A stretch of DNA of 64,000 nt from Halopseudomonas pertucinogena (GCF_014646575.1 NZ_BMNN01000005.1:1-64000); one strand, 5' to 3'; shown: positions 39,600 through 50,655, numbered from the stretch's first letter. Notes: generated by a model from the letters alone, not told the origin. A program made the numbers and translations.

Positions 39600-40784
39600 T
39601 TGACCTTCGGCCGGCATAGGGGCAAGCCGCGGGCAGCGGTCGGCTGGCTGGCCGCCCTGCTTCTGCTGGCTGCCGTGCCCCAGCCGGTGGTGGCCCAGCA
39701 GGATGCCAGTGCCGCCCGGGCCGAGCTGAAACAGACCGAGGCGGAGATCAAGCGCCTCAAGCGGATGCTCGACGGGCTCAGGCAGGAAATGTCCGGGGTG
39801 GAGAGGCAACTGCGGGACAGCGAGAGCGAGATCGGCCGGCTGCGCCGCGAAGCGGCGGATATCGAACGGGAGATCGGCGAAGGCGAAGCGCGACTGCAGT
39901 CGCTGGAGCAGCAGGCTGCGGCGCTGCAGAACGCGCTGCAGGCCCAGCAGGAACAAATCGCCCGTCAGGTGCGGTCTGCCTACATGGCTGGCCGTCAGGA
40001 CTACCTGAAGATGCTGCTCAACCAGGATGATCCGTCGCGAATGGCGCGCATGATGCGCTACTACGGCGACTTCAACCAGGCCAGGGTGGAGGAGATCAAC
40101 CGCTACACCCTGACAATCGAGCAGATCCGCCAGACCAGCGAGCAGATCGCCGAGCAGCAGGGCGTTCTGCAGCGTGACCGCGAGGCCCTGGCGCAGCGCC
40201 GCAGCGCGCTGGAGGCCGAGCGGGAAAAGCGCAGCACCGCGCTGGCCAGCCTGCGCGAGCGCAGCCGCGATCAGCAGCAGGAAGTCAGGCGCCGGGAGGC
40301 GGAGCGGGCTGAGCTGGCCGCACTCATCAAGAAGCTCGACGAGGCCATCACCAGCATTCCGACGCCGGCCGGCAGCATGCCGTTTGCCCAGGCCAGGGGC
40401 AAGCTCCCGCTGCCGGTAAGCGGCCCGATACGCGCGCGTTTCGGCAGCCAGCGTGGCAGCGATGGGCGGTTGAAGTGGGATGGTCTGCTGATCGGAGCCA
40501 GCGAGGGGACCCGGGTACATGCGGTGCATGGTGGCCGGGTGGTCTTCGCCGACTGGCTGCGCGGCTCGGGGCTGCTGCTCATCCTGGACCATGGCAACGG
40601 TTATCTCAGCCTGTACGGACATAACCAGAGCCTGCTGCGCGAGGTCGGCAGCTGGGTGCAGCCCGGCGAAGCCATCGCGACAGTCGGCAACAGCGGCGGT
40701 CTCGGCGAGCCGGCGCTGTATTTTTCCATTCGCCACCGTGGCCAACCCCTTGATCCCGCCGTCTGGTGTATGCTGCCAGGCTGA
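39600..40784 (+). CDS. envC: EnvC-like murein hydrolase activator
   Basis: The 394-residue protein has a signal peptide (residues about 14-32, cleavage near VVAQQD). A long periplasmic coiled coil follows (about residues 35-255). The C-terminal degenerate LytM (M23) domain includes KWDGLLIGASEGTRVHAVHGG and DHGNGYLSLYGHNQSLL. The metal ligands of active M23 peptidases are not all present, so it should activate amidases rather than cut peptidoglycan, as EnvC does at division. No ATG precedes the signal peptide; the start is TTG at 39600. ctpA follows after 147 bases. Confidence 0.9.
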   Translation: MTFGRHRGKPRAAVGWLAALLLLAAVPQPVVAQQDASAARAELKQTEAEIKRLKRMLDGLRQEMSGVERQLRDSESEIGRLRREAADIEREIGEGEARLQSLEQQAAALQNALQAQQEQIARQVRSAYMAGRQDYLKMLLNQDDPSRMARMMRYYGDFNQARVEEINRYTLTIEQIRQTSEQIAEQQGVLQRDREALAQRRSALEAEREKRSTALASLRERSRDQQQEVRRREAERAELAALIKKLDEAITSIPTPAGSMPFAQARGKLPLPVSGPIRARFGSQRGSDGRLKWDGLLIGASEGTRVHAVHGGRVVFADWLRGSGLLLILDHGNGYLSLYGHNQSLLREVGSWVQPGEAIATVGNSGGLGEPALYFSIRHRGQPLDPAVWCMLPG

Positions 40785-40931
40785 TAAAGCTTTGAAAAAA
40801 GCCGTACCCTCGTTCATGCTTCACATGGCCGCGAGGCTGCACAGGATCAGGATGAACCGGGGCAAGGGCGGTTTCAGCAACGCAGATCTGCCGATATTTC
40901 CAGGATGATGTTCTGACGGGGGAGAGTTTAG

Positions 40932-42209
40932 ATGACCGCTGTGCGTAACCTGACCATTGCCAGCCTGGTGCTGCTGCTCGGTGTGCTTCCCGTGCAGGCT
41001 CAGGAGGGGGAGCCCCCCGCGCCCCTGCCGCTGAATGAACTGCGCACCTTCACCGAAGTACTTGAGCGCATCCGTACCTCCTATGTCGAGGAGGTGGACG
41101 ACGCCACCCTGCTGGAGAACGCCATTCGCGGCATGCTCGAAGGGCTCGATCCCCACTCCGCCTACCTTGAGCCGGAAGCCTTCCAGGGCCTGCAGGACAC
41201 CACCACCGGTCAGTTCGGTGGCCTGGGCCTGGAGGTCGGTCAGGAGGACGGCTTCATCAAGGTCATCTCCCCGATTGATGACACCCCCGCCTCCCGCGCC
41301 GGTATCGAGCCGGGCGACCTCATCGTCAAGATCGATGATCATCCGGTCAAGGGCATGAGCCTGATGGATGCGGTGGATCGCATGCGCGGACCGGCGGGCT
41401 CGAAGATCAAGCTGACCCTGGTGCGTGGCACCGGCAGACCCTTCGATGTGCAGCTGGAGCGCGCAGTGATCAAGGTGCGCAGCGTCCGCGTGGAAGATCT
41501 GGAGCCCGGTTACGCCTACCTGCGCATCACCCAGTTCCAGAACAATACCGGAGACGAGGTGCGTCGCAGTCTGGCAGCGCTGAAGGAGAAAGGCGACCTC
41601 AAGGGCCTGGTGATGGATCTGCGCAACAATCCCGGCGGCGTGTTGCAGTCGGCAGTTGAGGTGGCGGATGCCTTCCTGACCGGGGGCCTGATCGTCTACA
41701 CCAAGGGCCGGCTGGCCAATACCGAGCTGCGCTTCAATGCCACCTCGGGCAACCCCGGCGGCGACATCCCGCTGGTGGTGCTGATCAACGGCGGCTCCGC
41801 CTCGGCCTCGGAAATTGTCGCCGGCGCCCTGCAGGATCGTGGCCGTGCCGTGATCATGGGCACCGACAGCTTCGGCAAGGGCTCGGTACAGACGGTGCTG
41901 CCGCTGAACAATGACCGCGCCCTGAAGCTCACCACCGCGCTCTATTACACGCCCAATGGCCGCTCCATCCAGGCCCAGGGGATAGTGCCCGATATCCGCG
42001 TGGATCGTGCCCAGCTGACGCGCAGCGAAGACGAGGGTGGCGGCTATCGTGAAGTGGACCTGCTCGGACACCTGAACAACGGATCGGGCGAGGCCGAGCC
42101 CGGGCTGCGCACTCCGGTCACGGGCGCCGAGGCGGAGCGTGCCGCCGATTACCAGCTGAATCAGGCCTTGAATCTGCTCAAGGGGCTGAACATCACCCGC
42201 GCAAGATGA
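40932..42209 (+). CDS. ctpA: Carboxy-terminal processing protease CtpA (S41)
   Basis: The 425-residue protein has a signal peptide (cleavage near VQAQEG). The PDZ domain is at about residues 95-175 (GGLGLEVGQEDGFIKVISPI in part, SRAGIEPGDLIVKID) and the S41 protease core follows. The catalytic dyad can be placed at Ser291 in GGSASASEIVAGALQD and Lys316 in DSFGKGSVQT, with the family's spacing of 25. In P. aeruginosa CtpA, with its lipoprotein partner LbcA, degrades peptidoglycan endopeptidases. Its position after envC fits a cell-wall role. The stop overlaps the next gene by ATGA. Confidence 0.95.
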   Translation: MTAVRNLTIASLVLLLGVLPVQAQEGEPPAPLPLNELRTFTEVLERIRTSYVEEVDDATLLENAIRGMLEGLDPHSAYLEPEAFQGLQDTTTGQFGGLGLEVGQEDGFIKVISPIDDTPASRAGIEPGDLIVKIDDHPVKGMSLMDAVDRMRGPAGSKIKLTLVRGTGRPFDVQLERAVIKVRSVRVEDLEPGYAYLRITQFQNNTGDEVRRSLAALKEKGDLKGLVMDLRNNPGGVLQSAVEVADAFLTGGLIVYTKGRLANTELRFNATSGNPGGDIPLVVLINGGSASASEIVAGALQDRGRAVIMGTDSFGKGSVQTVLPLNNDRALKLTTALYYTPNGRSIQAQGIVPDIRVDRAQLTRSEDEGGGYREVDLLGHLNNGSGEAEPGLRTPVTGAEAERAADYQLNQALNLLKGLNITRAR

Positions 42210-43162
42210 GGCAATGGCTGGTCCTGCTGCTGGCGCTCGGGCTGGCAGCCTGCGGTGACCCCGACACGTCGGCGCCCGAGCGCGAATCCGTCAGCGACGA
42301 GACCTTCGACGAGGCCACCGAGCGCCGTGCCGACGCGGCCCATATGGATGAGCTGCGAGCCCGCTGGATCGAGCTGGAGCACGCCCAGCACCAACCCGCG
42401 CCGGCCACGGAGCTGCCGCCGGAGCCAGACCAGCCTCCTGTCGCGCTGCCATCCGAACCGGTCTCTGCGCCGGTGTCCGGCATGGCGGGCGAGTATCCCG
42501 TCATCGCCATCCTCATTGACGACGTGGGGCACAGCCTGACTCAGGGACGCCGCCTGCTCGCCCTGCCGGAGCCCGTCTCACTGGCCATCCTCCCCCACAC
42601 CCAGGCGGCCCGCACCTTGGCCGAGGAAGCCGCCGCCCGCGGGCGTACGGTGATCCTGCATCAACCGATGGAGAATGGCGCCGGACTGTCCATCGGCCCC
42701 GGCGGTCTGTACAGCGGCATGCCGGCCGCGGAACTGCAGCAGGTACTGCGCACCAATCTGGACAGCTTCGGCCACATCCGCGGCCTGAACAATCACATGG
42801 GCAGCCGCCTCACCGCCGAGCGGCCGGCCATGGATCAGGTGATGCAGGTGCTGCGCGAACGGGAACTGTTCTTCATCGACAGCCGCACCACCCACCACAC
42901 CCAGGCCGCCTTCGCCGCCGAAGCGGCGGGTGTGCCGCACCTGTCGCGCAATGTGTTTCTCGATAACGAGCGCAGTGCCGAGGCCATCGGCCGGGCCTTT
43001 GACCGAGCGCTGGAGGTGGCGCGGCGGGAAGGGCAGGCGCTGGTCATCGGGCATCCCTATCCGCAGACGCTGGAGTTTCTGGAGTGGCGGTTGAGCGGAG
43101 ATCTGATGGCCGAGGAGGGAGTTGAGGTGGTGGATGTGGTGGAGTTGTTGGGCAGGGAGTGA
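42206..43162 (+). CDS. Divergent polysaccharide deacetylase lipoprotein (DUF610/YibQ)
   Basis: The 318-residue protein starts with a signal ending LGLAAC, so Cys16 is probably lipidated. An acidic, Pro-rich linker follows. From about residue 98 the domain reads AILIDDVGHSLTQGRRLLALP, VILHQPMENG, GLNNHMGSRLT and FFIDSRTTHHTQA. This is the divergent polysaccharide deacetylase (YibQ) family, with metal-site His and Asp residues kept. The substrate is unknown; the gpmI-envC-ctpA neighbourhood suggests cell-wall glycans. The start overlaps the ctpA stop in ATGA. Confidence 0.87.
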   Translation: MRQWLVLLLALGLAACGDPDTSAPERESVSDETFDEATERRADAAHMDELRARWIELEHAQHQPAPATELPPEPDQPPVALPSEPVSAPVSGMAGEYPVIAILIDDVGHSLTQGRRLLALPEPVSLAILPHTQAARTLAEEAAARGRTVILHQPMENGAGLSIGPGGLYSGMPAAELQQVLRTNLDSFGHIRGLNNHMGSRLTAERPAMDQVMQVLRERELFFIDSRTTHHTQAAFAAEAAGVPHLSRNVFLDNERSAEAIGRAFDRALEVARREGQALVIGHPYPQTLEFLEWRLSGDLMAEEGVEVVDVVELLGRE

Positions 43163-43180
43163 GGAGGTTCTTACCGGCTT

Positions 43181-43341
43181 CCCCCTCTCCCCCGGCCCCT
43201 CTCCCGCGAGGGGCGAGGGGTGACTCGCGGACGATACTCCGTATCCATGCTGAATGCGGAGCGCGCAGGCCGAACATATGCGGCGGCGGCAACTGCGGAT
43301 AGCTCCCTCTCCCCTCGCGAAAGAGGGCTGGGGAGAGGGGG
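43181..43341. repeat. Inverted pair of REP-like palindromes
   Basis: One element lies at 43181-43220 (ccctctcccccggcccctct..gaggggcgagggg) and another in inverted orientation at 43303-43341. The second element's reverse complement matches the element inside vgrG at 11575-11618. They occupy the 194-base gap between two convergent genes, ending just before hisF. Confidence 0.8.
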
Positions 43342-43356
43342 CGATCCCAGACTACC

Positions 43357-44130
43357 TCAGAGTCTGACCTCAATCCCCCGCTCCGCCAGATACGCCTTGG
43401 CCTGCGGAATGGTGTATTCACCGAAGTGGAAAATGCTCGCTGCCAGCACCGCATCAGCCCCGCCCAGCAGGATGCCGTCAGCCAGGTGCTGCAGGTTGCC
43501 CACCCCGCCGGAGGCAATCACCGGCACGCCCACCGCATCGCTGATGGCGCGGGTGACGCCGAGGTCATAGCCGCTCTTGACGCCGTCCTGATCCATGCTG
43601 GTCAGCAGGATCTCACCGGCGCCGAGGCTTTCCATCTTCTTCGCCCATTCCACTGCGTCCAACCCGGTGGGTTTGCGGCCGCCGTGGGTGAAGATCTCCC
43701 AGCGGTCAGGCTCGCCGGGGCCGGAGACGCGTTTGGCGTCGATGGCCACGACGATGCATTGGGAGCCGAACCGGTCCGCTGCCTCGCCGACGAATTCGGG
43801 GGTGAATACCGCCGCCGAGTTGATCGACACCTTGTCTGCACCGGCATTGAGCAGGTTGCGGATGTCCTGCACGGTACGCACGCCACCGCCCACGGTCAGC
43901 GGGATGAACACCTCGCTGGCCATGCGCTCGACGGTATGCAGGGTGGTATCGCGGCCCTCATGGGTGGCGGTGATGTCGAGGAAGGTGATCTCGTCGGCGC
44001 CCTGCTCGTTGTAGCGTCGGGCGATCTCCACCGGGTCGCCGGCGTCGCGGATGTTCTCGAACTTCACGCCCTTGACCACGCGGCCGTTTTCCACGTCCAG
44101 GCAGGGGATGATGCGTTTGGCCAGCGTCAT
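43357..44130 (-). CDS. hisF: Imidazole glycerol phosphate synthase cyclase subunit HisF
   Basis: HisF joins ammonia from HisH to PRFAR, forming IGP and AICAR in histidine synthesis. The 257-residue TIM barrel begins [22 protein letters not shown] and shows catalytic Asp11 in CLDV. It also has [35 protein letters not shown] and [16 protein letters not shown]. An upstream 49-residue extension is a shadow. It is the last gene of the leftward hisB-hisH-hisA-hisF set; hisA ends 19 bases upstream. Confidence 0.98.
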   Translation of the reverse strand: MTLAKRIIPCLDVENGRVVKGVKFENIRDAGDPVEIARRYNEQGADEITFLDITATHEGRDTTLHTVERMASEVFIPLTVGGGVRTVQDIRNLLNAGADKVSINSAAVFTPEFVGEAADRFGSQCIVVAIDAKRVSGPGEPDRWEIFTHGGRKPTGLDAVEWAKKMESLGAGEILLTSMDQDGVKSGYDLGVTRAISDAVGVPVIASGGVGNLQHLADGILLGGADAVLAASIFHFGEYTIPQAKAYLAERGIEVRL

Positions 44131-44149
44131 GGCTGTTTCTCCGGTGATG

Positions 44150-44887
44150 TCAGTTGGCGGCGCGGTCGCACAGGACCTGGGCTTCGGCCACGTCCAGGGT
44201 GCCTTCGTAGATGGCACGGCCGGTGATGGCGCCGATGATGCCCGGGGCGCGGGCATCCAGCAGCTGCTGGATGTCACCCAGGTTGTGGATGCCGCCGGAG
44301 GCGATCACCGGGATGCTGGTGGCATTGGCCAGCGCTGCGGTGGCCTCGACGTTGCAGCCCTGCATCATGCCGTCCTTGGCGATGTCGGTATAGACGATCG
44401 CGGACACGCCATCGGCCTCGAAGCGCCTGGCCAGATCAATCACCTGCAGTTCGCTGACCTCGGCCCAGCCGTCGGTGGCAACGAAGCCATCCTTGGCATC
44501 CAGGCCGACGATGACCTTGCCGGGGAAGGCGCGGCAGGCCTCGCCGACAAACGCCGGCTCCTTGACCGCCTTGGTGCCGATGATCACGTAGCTGACGCCG
44601 GCGCGCACATAATGCTCGATGGTTTCCAGGGTGCGGATGCCGCCGCCGATCTGGATCGGCAGGTCGGGGTAGCGCCGGGCAATGGCGGTCACCGCGTCGC
44701 CATTGACCGGTTTGCCTTCGAAGGCGCCGTTGAGGTCGACCAGGTGCAGGCGGCGGCAGCCGGCCTCAACCCAGCGGGCGGCCATGGCCACCGGGTCGTT
44801 GGAAAATACCGTGGCATCGTCCATCAGCCCCTGACGCAGGCGCACGCAGGCGCCGTCCTTCAGATCAATAGCGGGAATAATCAGCAT
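44150..44887 (-). CDS. hisA: ProFAR isomerase HisA
   Basis: HisA converts ProFAR to PRFAR, the substrate of HisF/HisH. The 245-residue barrel begins [20 protein letters not shown] with catalytic Asp8. It has [31 protein letters not shown] and the second catalytic region [16 protein letters not shown]. Start choice follows homologues and the 13-base gap from hisH. The open frame continues upstream into hisH and is ignored. Confidence 0.98.
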   Translation of the reverse strand: MLIIPAIDLKDGACVRLRQGLMDDATVFSNDPVAMAARWVEAGCRRLHLVDLNGAFEGKPVNGDAVTAIARRYPDLPIQIGGGIRTLETIEHYVRAGVSYVIIGTKAVKEPAFVGEACRAFPGKVIVGLDAKDGFVATDGWAEVSELQVIDLARRFEADGVSAIVYTDIAKDGMMQGCNVEATAALANATSIPVIASGGIHNLGDIQQLLDARAPGIIGAITGRAIYEGTLDVAEAQVLCDRAAN

Positions 44888-44900
44888 GTTGCGTTCCTTT

Positions 44901-45539
44901 TTACCAGCGTCCATCCCAGGCCAGAAAGTTCTGCAGCAGCTGCAGGCCATTGGTGTGGCTCTTTTCCGGGTGGAATTGGGTGGCGAATATATTGTCCTGG
45001 GCCAGTGCGGCGGCAAAATCCACGCCGTAATGGCAGCGCCCGGCCATCTGGGTCTGCTTGCCCGGACGGGCGTAATAGCTGTGCACGAAGTAGAAACGGC
45101 CGTCCTGCTCGATGCGGTGCCACAGCGGGTGGTCGATGGTCTGCTTGACCTGATTCCAGCCCATGTGCGGCACCTTCAGGCGCTGGCCCTCTTCGGTCAG
45201 GTTGTCGCCGAAGAATCTCACTGCACCGGGGAACAGGCCAAGCCCGTCCACGCCGCCATTCTCTTCGCTGTGCTCGAGCAGCATCTGCATGCCGACGCAG
45301 ATGCCGAGCAGGGGCTTCTCCTCCACCAGCTGGCGCACCACCTGGTCCAGCCCCAGCCGGCGCACTTCCGTGATGCAGTCGCGGATAGCCCCCACGCCCG
45401 GCAGGACTACCCGGTCTGCATCCAGAATCTGCTGCGGTTCACTGGTGACCAGCACCTGTCTGGCACCGGCGTGTTCCAGTGCCTTGGCAACCGAATGCAG
45501 GTTGCCCATGCCGTAATCGATGACGGCGACTGATCCCAT
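44901..45539 (-). CDS. hisH: Imidazole glycerol phosphate synthase glutaminase subunit HisH
   Basis: HisH hydrolyses glutamine and channels ammonia to HisF. The 212-residue class I glutaminase begins [21 protein letters not shown]. It has the oxyanion strand [10 protein letters not shown], the nucleophile Cys in [14 protein letters not shown] and the His/Glu pair in [10 protein letters not shown]. It starts directly after the hisB stop with no gap, so the four his genes form one operon. Confidence 0.98.
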   Translation of the reverse strand: MGSVAVIDYGMGNLHSVAKALEHAGARQVLVTSEPQQILDADRVVLPGVGAIRDCITEVRRLGLDQVVRQLVEEKPLLGICVGMQMLLEHSEENGGVDGLGLFPGAVRFFGDNLTEEGQRLKVPHMGWNQVKQTIDHPLWHRIEQDGRFYFVHSYYARPGKQTQMAGRCHYGVDFAAALAQDNIFATQFHPEKSHTNGLQLLQNFLAWDGRW

Positions 45540-46133
45540 TTACAGCGAACCCTTGGTCGAGGGAATCCGGTCACCCATGCGCGGGTCGATTTCCAGCGCC
45601 ATGCGCAGCGCGCGGCCGAAGGCCTTGAACACCGTCTCGATCTGGTGGTGGGTGTTCTGCCCGCGCAGGTTGTCGATGTGCAGGGTTACCAGTGCATGGT
45701 TGACGAAGCCCTGGAAGAACTCCTGGAACAGGTCCACATCGAACTTGCCGACCACCGCGCGGGTGAAAGGCACGTGCATCTGCAAACCCGGGCGCCCGGA
45801 GAAGTCCAGCGCCACGCGGGACAGGGCCTCGTCCATCGGTACGTAGGAGTGGCCGTAGCGGCGCAGACCCTTCTTGTCGCCCACTGCCCTGGCAAAGGCC
45901 TGGCCGAGGGTGATGCCAACATCTTCCACGGTGTGGTGATCGTCGATGTGCAGGTCGCCGCGACATTCGATGTGCATGTCGATCAGCCCGTGCCGGGCAA
46001 CCTGATCCAGCATGTGCTCGAGGAAGGGAACACCGATGTCGAAGTGGGCCTGGCCGGTACCGTCCAGGTTGATCTCCACCTTGATCTGGGTTTCCGAGGT
46101 GTTGCGCTCGACACTTGCCTTGCGCTCCATCAT
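45540..46133 (-). CDS. hisB: Imidazoleglycerol-phosphate dehydratase HisB
   Basis: HisB dehydrates imidazole glycerol phosphate. This is the monofunctional form, 197 residues, the length I recall for P. aeruginosa. It has two HHxxED metal motifs, [11 protein letters not shown] and [17 protein letters not shown], plus [15 protein letters not shown]. Of the two adjacent ATGs, 46133 gives the length of homologues. It is the first gene of the leftward his operon, and the upstream gap to the EEP gene is 37 bases. Confidence 0.98.
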   Translation of the reverse strand: MMERKASVERNTSETQIKVEINLDGTGQAHFDIGVPFLEHMLDQVARHGLIDMHIECRGDLHIDDHHTVEDVGITLGQAFARAVGDKKGLRRYGHSYVPMDEALSRVALDFSGRPGLQMHVPFTRAVVGKFDVDLFQEFFQGFVNHALVTLHIDNLRGQNTHHQIETVFKAFGRALRMALEIDPRMGDRIPSTKGSL

Positions 46134-46170
46134 GGCGATTCTCCACAAATATGTAATTCAGGGGCCGGCA

Positions 46171-47286
46171 TTATACGTGCTGGCCATGGCCCGGGGCTAT
46201 AGAAAGCCGGGATTGGCGACCGGGAGCGGGTACTTCACCGGGAGTCGCGTCCTCCTGCTGCAGCTTCTCCTGCGCCAGGGCCCGGTCTTGCGCGTCGGCA
46301 TCCAGGCCCTGCTGATCCAGCTCGGCAGGGTGGTAGCGCAGATCGACCAGTACCGGGAAGTGATCCGAGCCGATGTGCGGCAAGCGCCGGATGCCGGCCA
46401 GGGTGAAATGGCTGCTGTGGAAGATATGGTCCAGCGGCCAGCGCAGAAACCAGTGGTCGGCATGGAAGGTGTTGAACATGCCCCGGCCGACACGGGGGTC
46501 GAGAAGACCGCTGATCTTGCGGAACAGGCGGGTGGTGGTGGACCAGGCGACATCGTTCAGATCACCGGTGACGATGATTGGCGCATGGCTGTTCTCGATG
46601 CGCCGGGCGACCAGCAGCAGCTCCACATCGCGCTCGGTGGATTCGTCGTTCTCCGTCGGGCTTGGTGGTGCAGGGTGCAGGAAGTGCACCTGGACAGAGT
46701 GGCCACCGGGCAGCTCGACCAGGGTATGGATGGACGGCACGTCCTGCTCCACCAGCCAGGCGATTTCGGCGTCGTGCAGCGGCAGGCGGGAGTACACGTG
46801 CATGCCGTAGAGGTTTTCCAGCGGACAGGCGACCCGGTGCGGGTAGTCACTCAGCCTGTCCAGCTGCTGTTGCCAGCGCGCGTTGGACTCCAGGGTGACG
46901 AAGATGTCGGGCTGATGCTCCCGGATCAGGCCCAGCAGCAGTTCGTGGCGTCGGTTGGTTTCCAGCACGTTGGCGACCAGAATGCGCAGGGGTCTGCCGT
47001 CTTCCACCGCCCAGCGGACCTCCTTTCGCCACAGCCGGGTATAGGGCAGGATCCACCAGGCCTGCCAGGCCAGGCAGGTCGCCGCCGCCCCGAGCAGCGC
47101 CCAGCTTGCGGGATGGGCCAGATCCAGCAACGCGAGCGCGGCGACGATCAGCAGAGCGGCAAGGGTCGCGAGCTGCAGCCGGGGAAAATCCCACACGCGC
47201 ACCCACCAGGCGGTATGCCGGCTCAGCGGTAACAGTGTCAGCAGCACGAGCAGACCGGTCAGCAGGCCGATGATGATCCATGCCAT
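46171..47286 (-). CDS. Endonuclease/exonuclease/phosphatase-family membrane protein
   Basis: The 371-residue protein has three N-terminal membrane helices (residues about 2-20, 35-55 and 60-80) followed by an EEP domain. Motifs are ILVANVLETN (first active-site Asn), DIFVTLESNARW (Glu), IIVTGDLND (Asp/Asn) and IGSDHFPVLVDL (Asp-His). It resembles YafD-type EEP proteins. The substrate is unknown; nucleic acid or phosphoester are possible. The start MAWIIIGLLTG has GGAG upstream; a 72-residue upstream extension is rejected. The C-terminal 40 residues are Gln/Pro-rich. Confidence 0.85.
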   Translation of the reverse strand: MAWIIIGLLTGLLVLLTLLPLSRHTAWWVRVWDFPRLQLATLAALLIVAALALLDLAHPASWALLGAAATCLAWQAWWILPYTRLWRKEVRWAVEDGRPLRILVANVLETNRRHELLLGLIREHQPDIFVTLESNARWQQQLDRLSDYPHRVACPLENLYGMHVYSRLPLHDAEIAWLVEQDVPSIHTLVELPGGHSVQVHFLHPAPPSPTENDESTERDVELLLVARRIENSHAPIIVTGDLNDVAWSTTTRLFRKISGLLDPRVGRGMFNTFHADHWFLRWPLDHIFHSSHFTLAGIRRLPHIGSDHFPVLVDLRYHPAELDQQGLDADAQDRALAQEKLQQEDATPGEVPAPGRQSRLSIAPGHGQHV

Positions 47287-47404
47287 GGGTGAGCAACTCC
47301 GGTGAAATCGGAAGTCTATCCTAGCGCATGGTGTTGCTGCCGGGTGGTAACCTGACGACACAACCATTAATGTTTCCTGATCACAGCGATTTGCCGGAGT
47401 CCCC

Positions 47405-49609
47405 ATGAAAAAGCTAGCCAGAATCGTCGGTCTGGTGGTCCTCGCTCTTGTCGTTCTGGCGGTGGGAGTGCTGTTCTTCCTCACCCGCATGTTCGACCCC
47501 AACGACTACAAGGAGCAGATACAGCAGGCCGCCCGCGAACAGGCGAACGTCGAGCTCACCCTGGGCGGTGAGATCGGCTGGTCACTGTTCCCCTGGCTGG
47601 GTATCGAACTGCAGGAAGTCGGCATTGCGCCGGTGGACCAGCCCGCGCAGCCGCTGGCGCAGGTAGGCAGCATGGGCCTGGGGGTCGAGGTATTACCACT
47701 GCTGCGCCGCCAGTTGCGCATGAGTGACGTGATTCTGGACAGCATCACCCTGAACCTGGAAGTGGACGAGAATGGCGCCGCCAACTGGTCGAGCATAGGG
47801 CCTCAGGGCGACCCGGCGGAGGAAGGCGAAGCGGTGGAGGAAGGGCGCGCCGCAGCGGAGGAGGAGGCCGAGCAGCATGGCGAGCTCGACGTCACCGTAC
47901 AGAGCGTGCGCATCACCAATGCGCGGATCAACTACGTGGATCGCCAGAAGGATCAGCGCATCGTGCTCGAGGAGGTCAATCTCAGCACCGGCGCGCTGCT
48001 GGAAGGGGAGGCCTTCGACGTCGAGTTTCTGGGCCTGCTGACCACTACCCAGCCGGCCATGCGCGTGCGCATCGACCTGAACACCGTGGCCAGTTTCGAT
48101 CTGCAGGCCGAGCGTTATCAGCTCGACGGTTTCGACCTCAGGCTCGATGCCAGCGGCGACCCCTTCAACGGCCGTGCGGTGGGCATGCGCCTGCAGGGGG
48201 ACAGCGTCATCGACCTCGCCGCGCAGACTGCCGAACTGCAGCAACTGCGCCTGTCGCTGGCCGACCTGCGCGCCACCGGAGCCGTCAGCGCCTCCCAGCT
48301 TGATGGAGACATGCAGCTGGCCGGAAACATCAATGTCGCCGAATTCGACGCCAGAAAGCTGATGCATGCGCTGGGTCAGTCGCTTCCGGAAATGGCCGGC
48401 GCCGACGCCCTGAGCAAGGTTGCGCTGAGCGGCGAGATTGATGGCAGTGCCGACAGCCTCATGCTCAACAACATGCAGCTGGTGGTCGATGGTACCGAAA
48501 TGACCGGCAGCCTGGGGCTTGCCAGCTTCGAGACGCAGGCGCTGCGCTTCGATCTTGCCGGATCCAGCCTGAACATCGATCACTATCTGCCGCCGCCGTC
48601 CGCGGGAGAGAGCGCAGCGACGCCGGCCTCCGCCCCGGCAGCCGCTCAGGGAGGCAGCAGCTCTCAGGCAGCGCCGGAGCCCTGGAGCAATGAGTCGGTG
48701 CTGCCAATGGAAACCCTCGCCGGCCTGAACGTGGTCGGCAGTCTGGACATGCAGCAGGTGCAGCTCACCGGCCAGCGCATCAGCCCGTTCCGCATGGCGC
48801 TGCAGGCCCGTGACGGCCATCTGCAGCTGCGCCAGTTCGAGGGCGGCGTATTCGGCGGACAGTTCGCTGCCAGCGGAACGATCAATGCCGGCCGGATGCC
48901 CGCGCCGATCAGCCTGACCGCCAGCCTCTCCGGCATGGATTCCCAGGCACTGCAGCGGGCCTACGAGGTTCCGGAGCAGTTCCGGGGGCGGCTCAACCTC
49001 GAGCTGAACCTGAAGACCCAGGGCAACAGCGTGCGCAGCTGGGTCAATGCCCTCAACGGTGAAGCGCGCTTCGATGTGGCGGACGGAGCCCTGCTCGGGG
49101 TGAATCTCGAGCACCGGCTGTGTCAGGCCATCGCCTTGGCCAACCGCGAACAGCTGAGCTCGGACTTCGGTGCCGACACCACGCCCTTCGACACACTCAG
49201 CGGCAGCTTCCGGATCGTCAACGGTACAGTGCAGAGCCGCGACCTGACAGCAGCGCTGCCGGGGATAACCGCCCGCGGCAACGGGGACATCAATCTGCCG
49301 GATCAACGCCTTGATTACGGTGTCGGCCTGGTGCTGCAGGGCGATCAGCGGGAGATGCCCGATCCGGCGTGCCGGATCAACGAGCGCTATGTCGGCATCG
49401 AGTGGCCGCTGCGCTGCGAGGGCTACCTGCACAACGCGGCGAAGAGCTGCGGGGTGGACACCCAGGGCGTCACCCGTATCGCCGGTCAGCTGCTGCGCAA
49501 CGAGGCCGAGCGCAAGATCGAGGACAAGGTCAGCGAGAAGCTGGAAGAGAAATTGGGCGACAAGGCACCGGAAGTGCGCGACGCCATCAGAGGGTTGTTC
49601 AACCGGTGA
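47405..49609 (+). CDS. asmA: AsmA family outer-membrane assembly protein
   Basis: The 734-residue protein has an N-terminal membrane helix (residues 7-28) and a large periplasmic domain rich in beta strands. It begins with the AsmA hallmark [17 protein letters not shown], then [17 protein letters not shown]. The second AsmA region near residues 545-640 includes [20 protein letters not shown]. AsmA-like proteins are thought to bridge inner and outer membranes for lipid transfer. A low-complexity Ala/Ser/Gln stretch lies at about residues 400-430. It is divergent from the EEP gene and overlaps mutY by 4 bases (GTGA). Confidence 0.93.
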   Translation: MKKLARIVGLVVLALVVLAVGVLFFLTRMFDPNDYKEQIQQAAREQANVELTLGGEIGWSLFPWLGIELQEVGIAPVDQPAQPLAQVGSMGLGVEVLPLLRRQLRMSDVILDSITLNLEVDENGAANWSSIGPQGDPAEEGEAVEEGRAAAEEEAEQHGELDVTVQSVRITNARINYVDRQKDQRIVLEEVNLSTGALLEGEAFDVEFLGLLTTTQPAMRVRIDLNTVASFDLQAERYQLDGFDLRLDASGDPFNGRAVGMRLQGDSVIDLAAQTAELQQLRLSLADLRATGAVSASQLDGDMQLAGNINVAEFDARKLMHALGQSLPEMAGADALSKVALSGEIDGSADSLMLNNMQLVVDGTEMTGSLGLASFETQALRFDLAGSSLNIDHYLPPPSAGESAATPASAPAAAQGGSSSQAAPEPWSNESVLPMETLAGLNVVGSLDMQQVQLTGQRISPFRMALQARDGHLQLRQFEGGVFGGQFAASGTINAGRMPAPISLTASLSGMDSQALQRAYEVPEQFRGRLNLELNLKTQGNSVRSWVNALNGEARFDVADGALLGVNLEHRLCQAIALANREQLSSDFGADTTPFDTLSGSFRIVNGTVQSRDLTAALPGITARGNGDINLPDQRLDYGVGLVLQGDQREMPDPACRINERYVGIEWPLRCEGYLHNAAKSCGVDTQGVTRIAGQLLRNEAERKIEDKVSEKLEEKLGDKAPEVRDAIRGLFNR

Positions 49610-50655
49610 GTGAGGAATTTTCCCGCGCGGTACTGACCTGGTATGACCAGTTCGGGCGCAAGGACCTGCCCTGGCAGCAGGACATGACACCTTACCGCGT
49701 GTGGGTTTCGGAGATCATGCTGCAGCAGACCCAGGTGGCTACGGTGATCCCGTACTACGCGCGTTTCATGCGGGCCTTGCCGGATGTGCAGGCGCTGGCA
49801 GCGGCGGACGCCGATGAGGTGCTGCATCTGTGGACCGGGCTGGGCTACTACAGCCGCGCGCGCAGCCTGCACAGGACCGCGCAGATAGTGGTGGATGAGC
49901 ACGGTGGCGAGTTTCCCGTGGGCGTCGATGCACTGCAGGCACTGCCGGGCATCGGCCGCTCCACGGCCGGGGCCATCGCCAGCCTGAGCATGGGGCTGCG
50001 CGCACCGATTCTCGACGGCAATGTGAAGCGCGTGCTGGCCCGCTACCACGCGGTGGAAGGCTGGCCGGGAACAAGGGCGGTGGAGGACCGGATGTGGGAG
50101 ATTGCCGAGCGGTACACGCCGCCCCGGCGGTTCAACCACTACACCCAGGCGATGATGGACCTGGGCGCCACCCTGTGCACCCGCAGCAAACCATCCTGTC
50201 TGCTGTGCCCTGTGCAGGCCGGTTGCGAGGCGCGCAGGCTGGGCACGCCCACTGCCTACCCGCACTCCAAGCCGCGCAAGGCCCTGCCGGTACGCCAGTG
50301 CATCATGCCGCTGATGGTCAACCCGGATGGCGACATCTGGTTGCAGCGCCGGCCGGACAGCGGCCTCTGGGGCGGGCTCTGGTGTCCTCCCCAGCTGGAT
50401 GACCGCGGCGAGCTCGAGCAACTGCTGCAACAGAACGGCTGGCAACTGCGCCAGCAGCAGGAGCTGGAGCCGCTGCGGCACACCTTCAGCCATTTTCACC
50501 TTGATATCCAGCCGCTGCTGGTGCGCGTGCAGCCGACATCCGGCGTGGCCGAAGCCGGGCAGCTCTGGTATAACCTGCGCCAGCCCACCCGCCTGGGCCT
50601 GGCCGCACCGGTCAGCAAACTGCTCGAGCGGGTAGAGCGGATTCTGGCTGCCTGA
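49606..50655 (+). CDS. mutY: Adenine DNA glycosylase MutY
   Basis: MutY removes adenine paired with 8-oxoguanine. The 349-residue protein starts at a GTG overlapping the asmA stop (GTGA). Catalytic Glu36 is in [11 protein letters not shown]. The helix-hairpin-helix is [12 protein letters not shown], with the catalytic Asp in [13 protein letters not shown]. The 4Fe-4S cysteines are in [17 protein letters not shown]. The C-terminal NUDIX-like domain (about residues 225-349), which reads 8-oxoguanine, includes [13 protein letters not shown]. YggX follows after 12 bases. Confidence 0.97.
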   Translation: MSEEFSRAVLTWYDQFGRKDLPWQQDMTPYRVWVSEIMLQQTQVATVIPYYARFMRALPDVQALAAADADEVLHLWTGLGYYSRARSLHRTAQIVVDEHGGEFPVGVDALQALPGIGRSTAGAIASLSMGLRAPILDGNVKRVLARYHAVEGWPGTRAVEDRMWEIAERYTPPRRFNHYTQAMMDLGATLCTRSKPSCLLCPVQAGCEARRLGTPTAYPHSKPRKALPVRQCIMPLMVNPDGDIWLQRRPDSGLWGGLWCPPQLDDRGELEQLLQQNGWQLRQQQELEPLRHTFSHFHLDIQPLLVRVQPTSGVAEAGQLWYNLRQPTRLGLAAPVSKLLERVERILAA

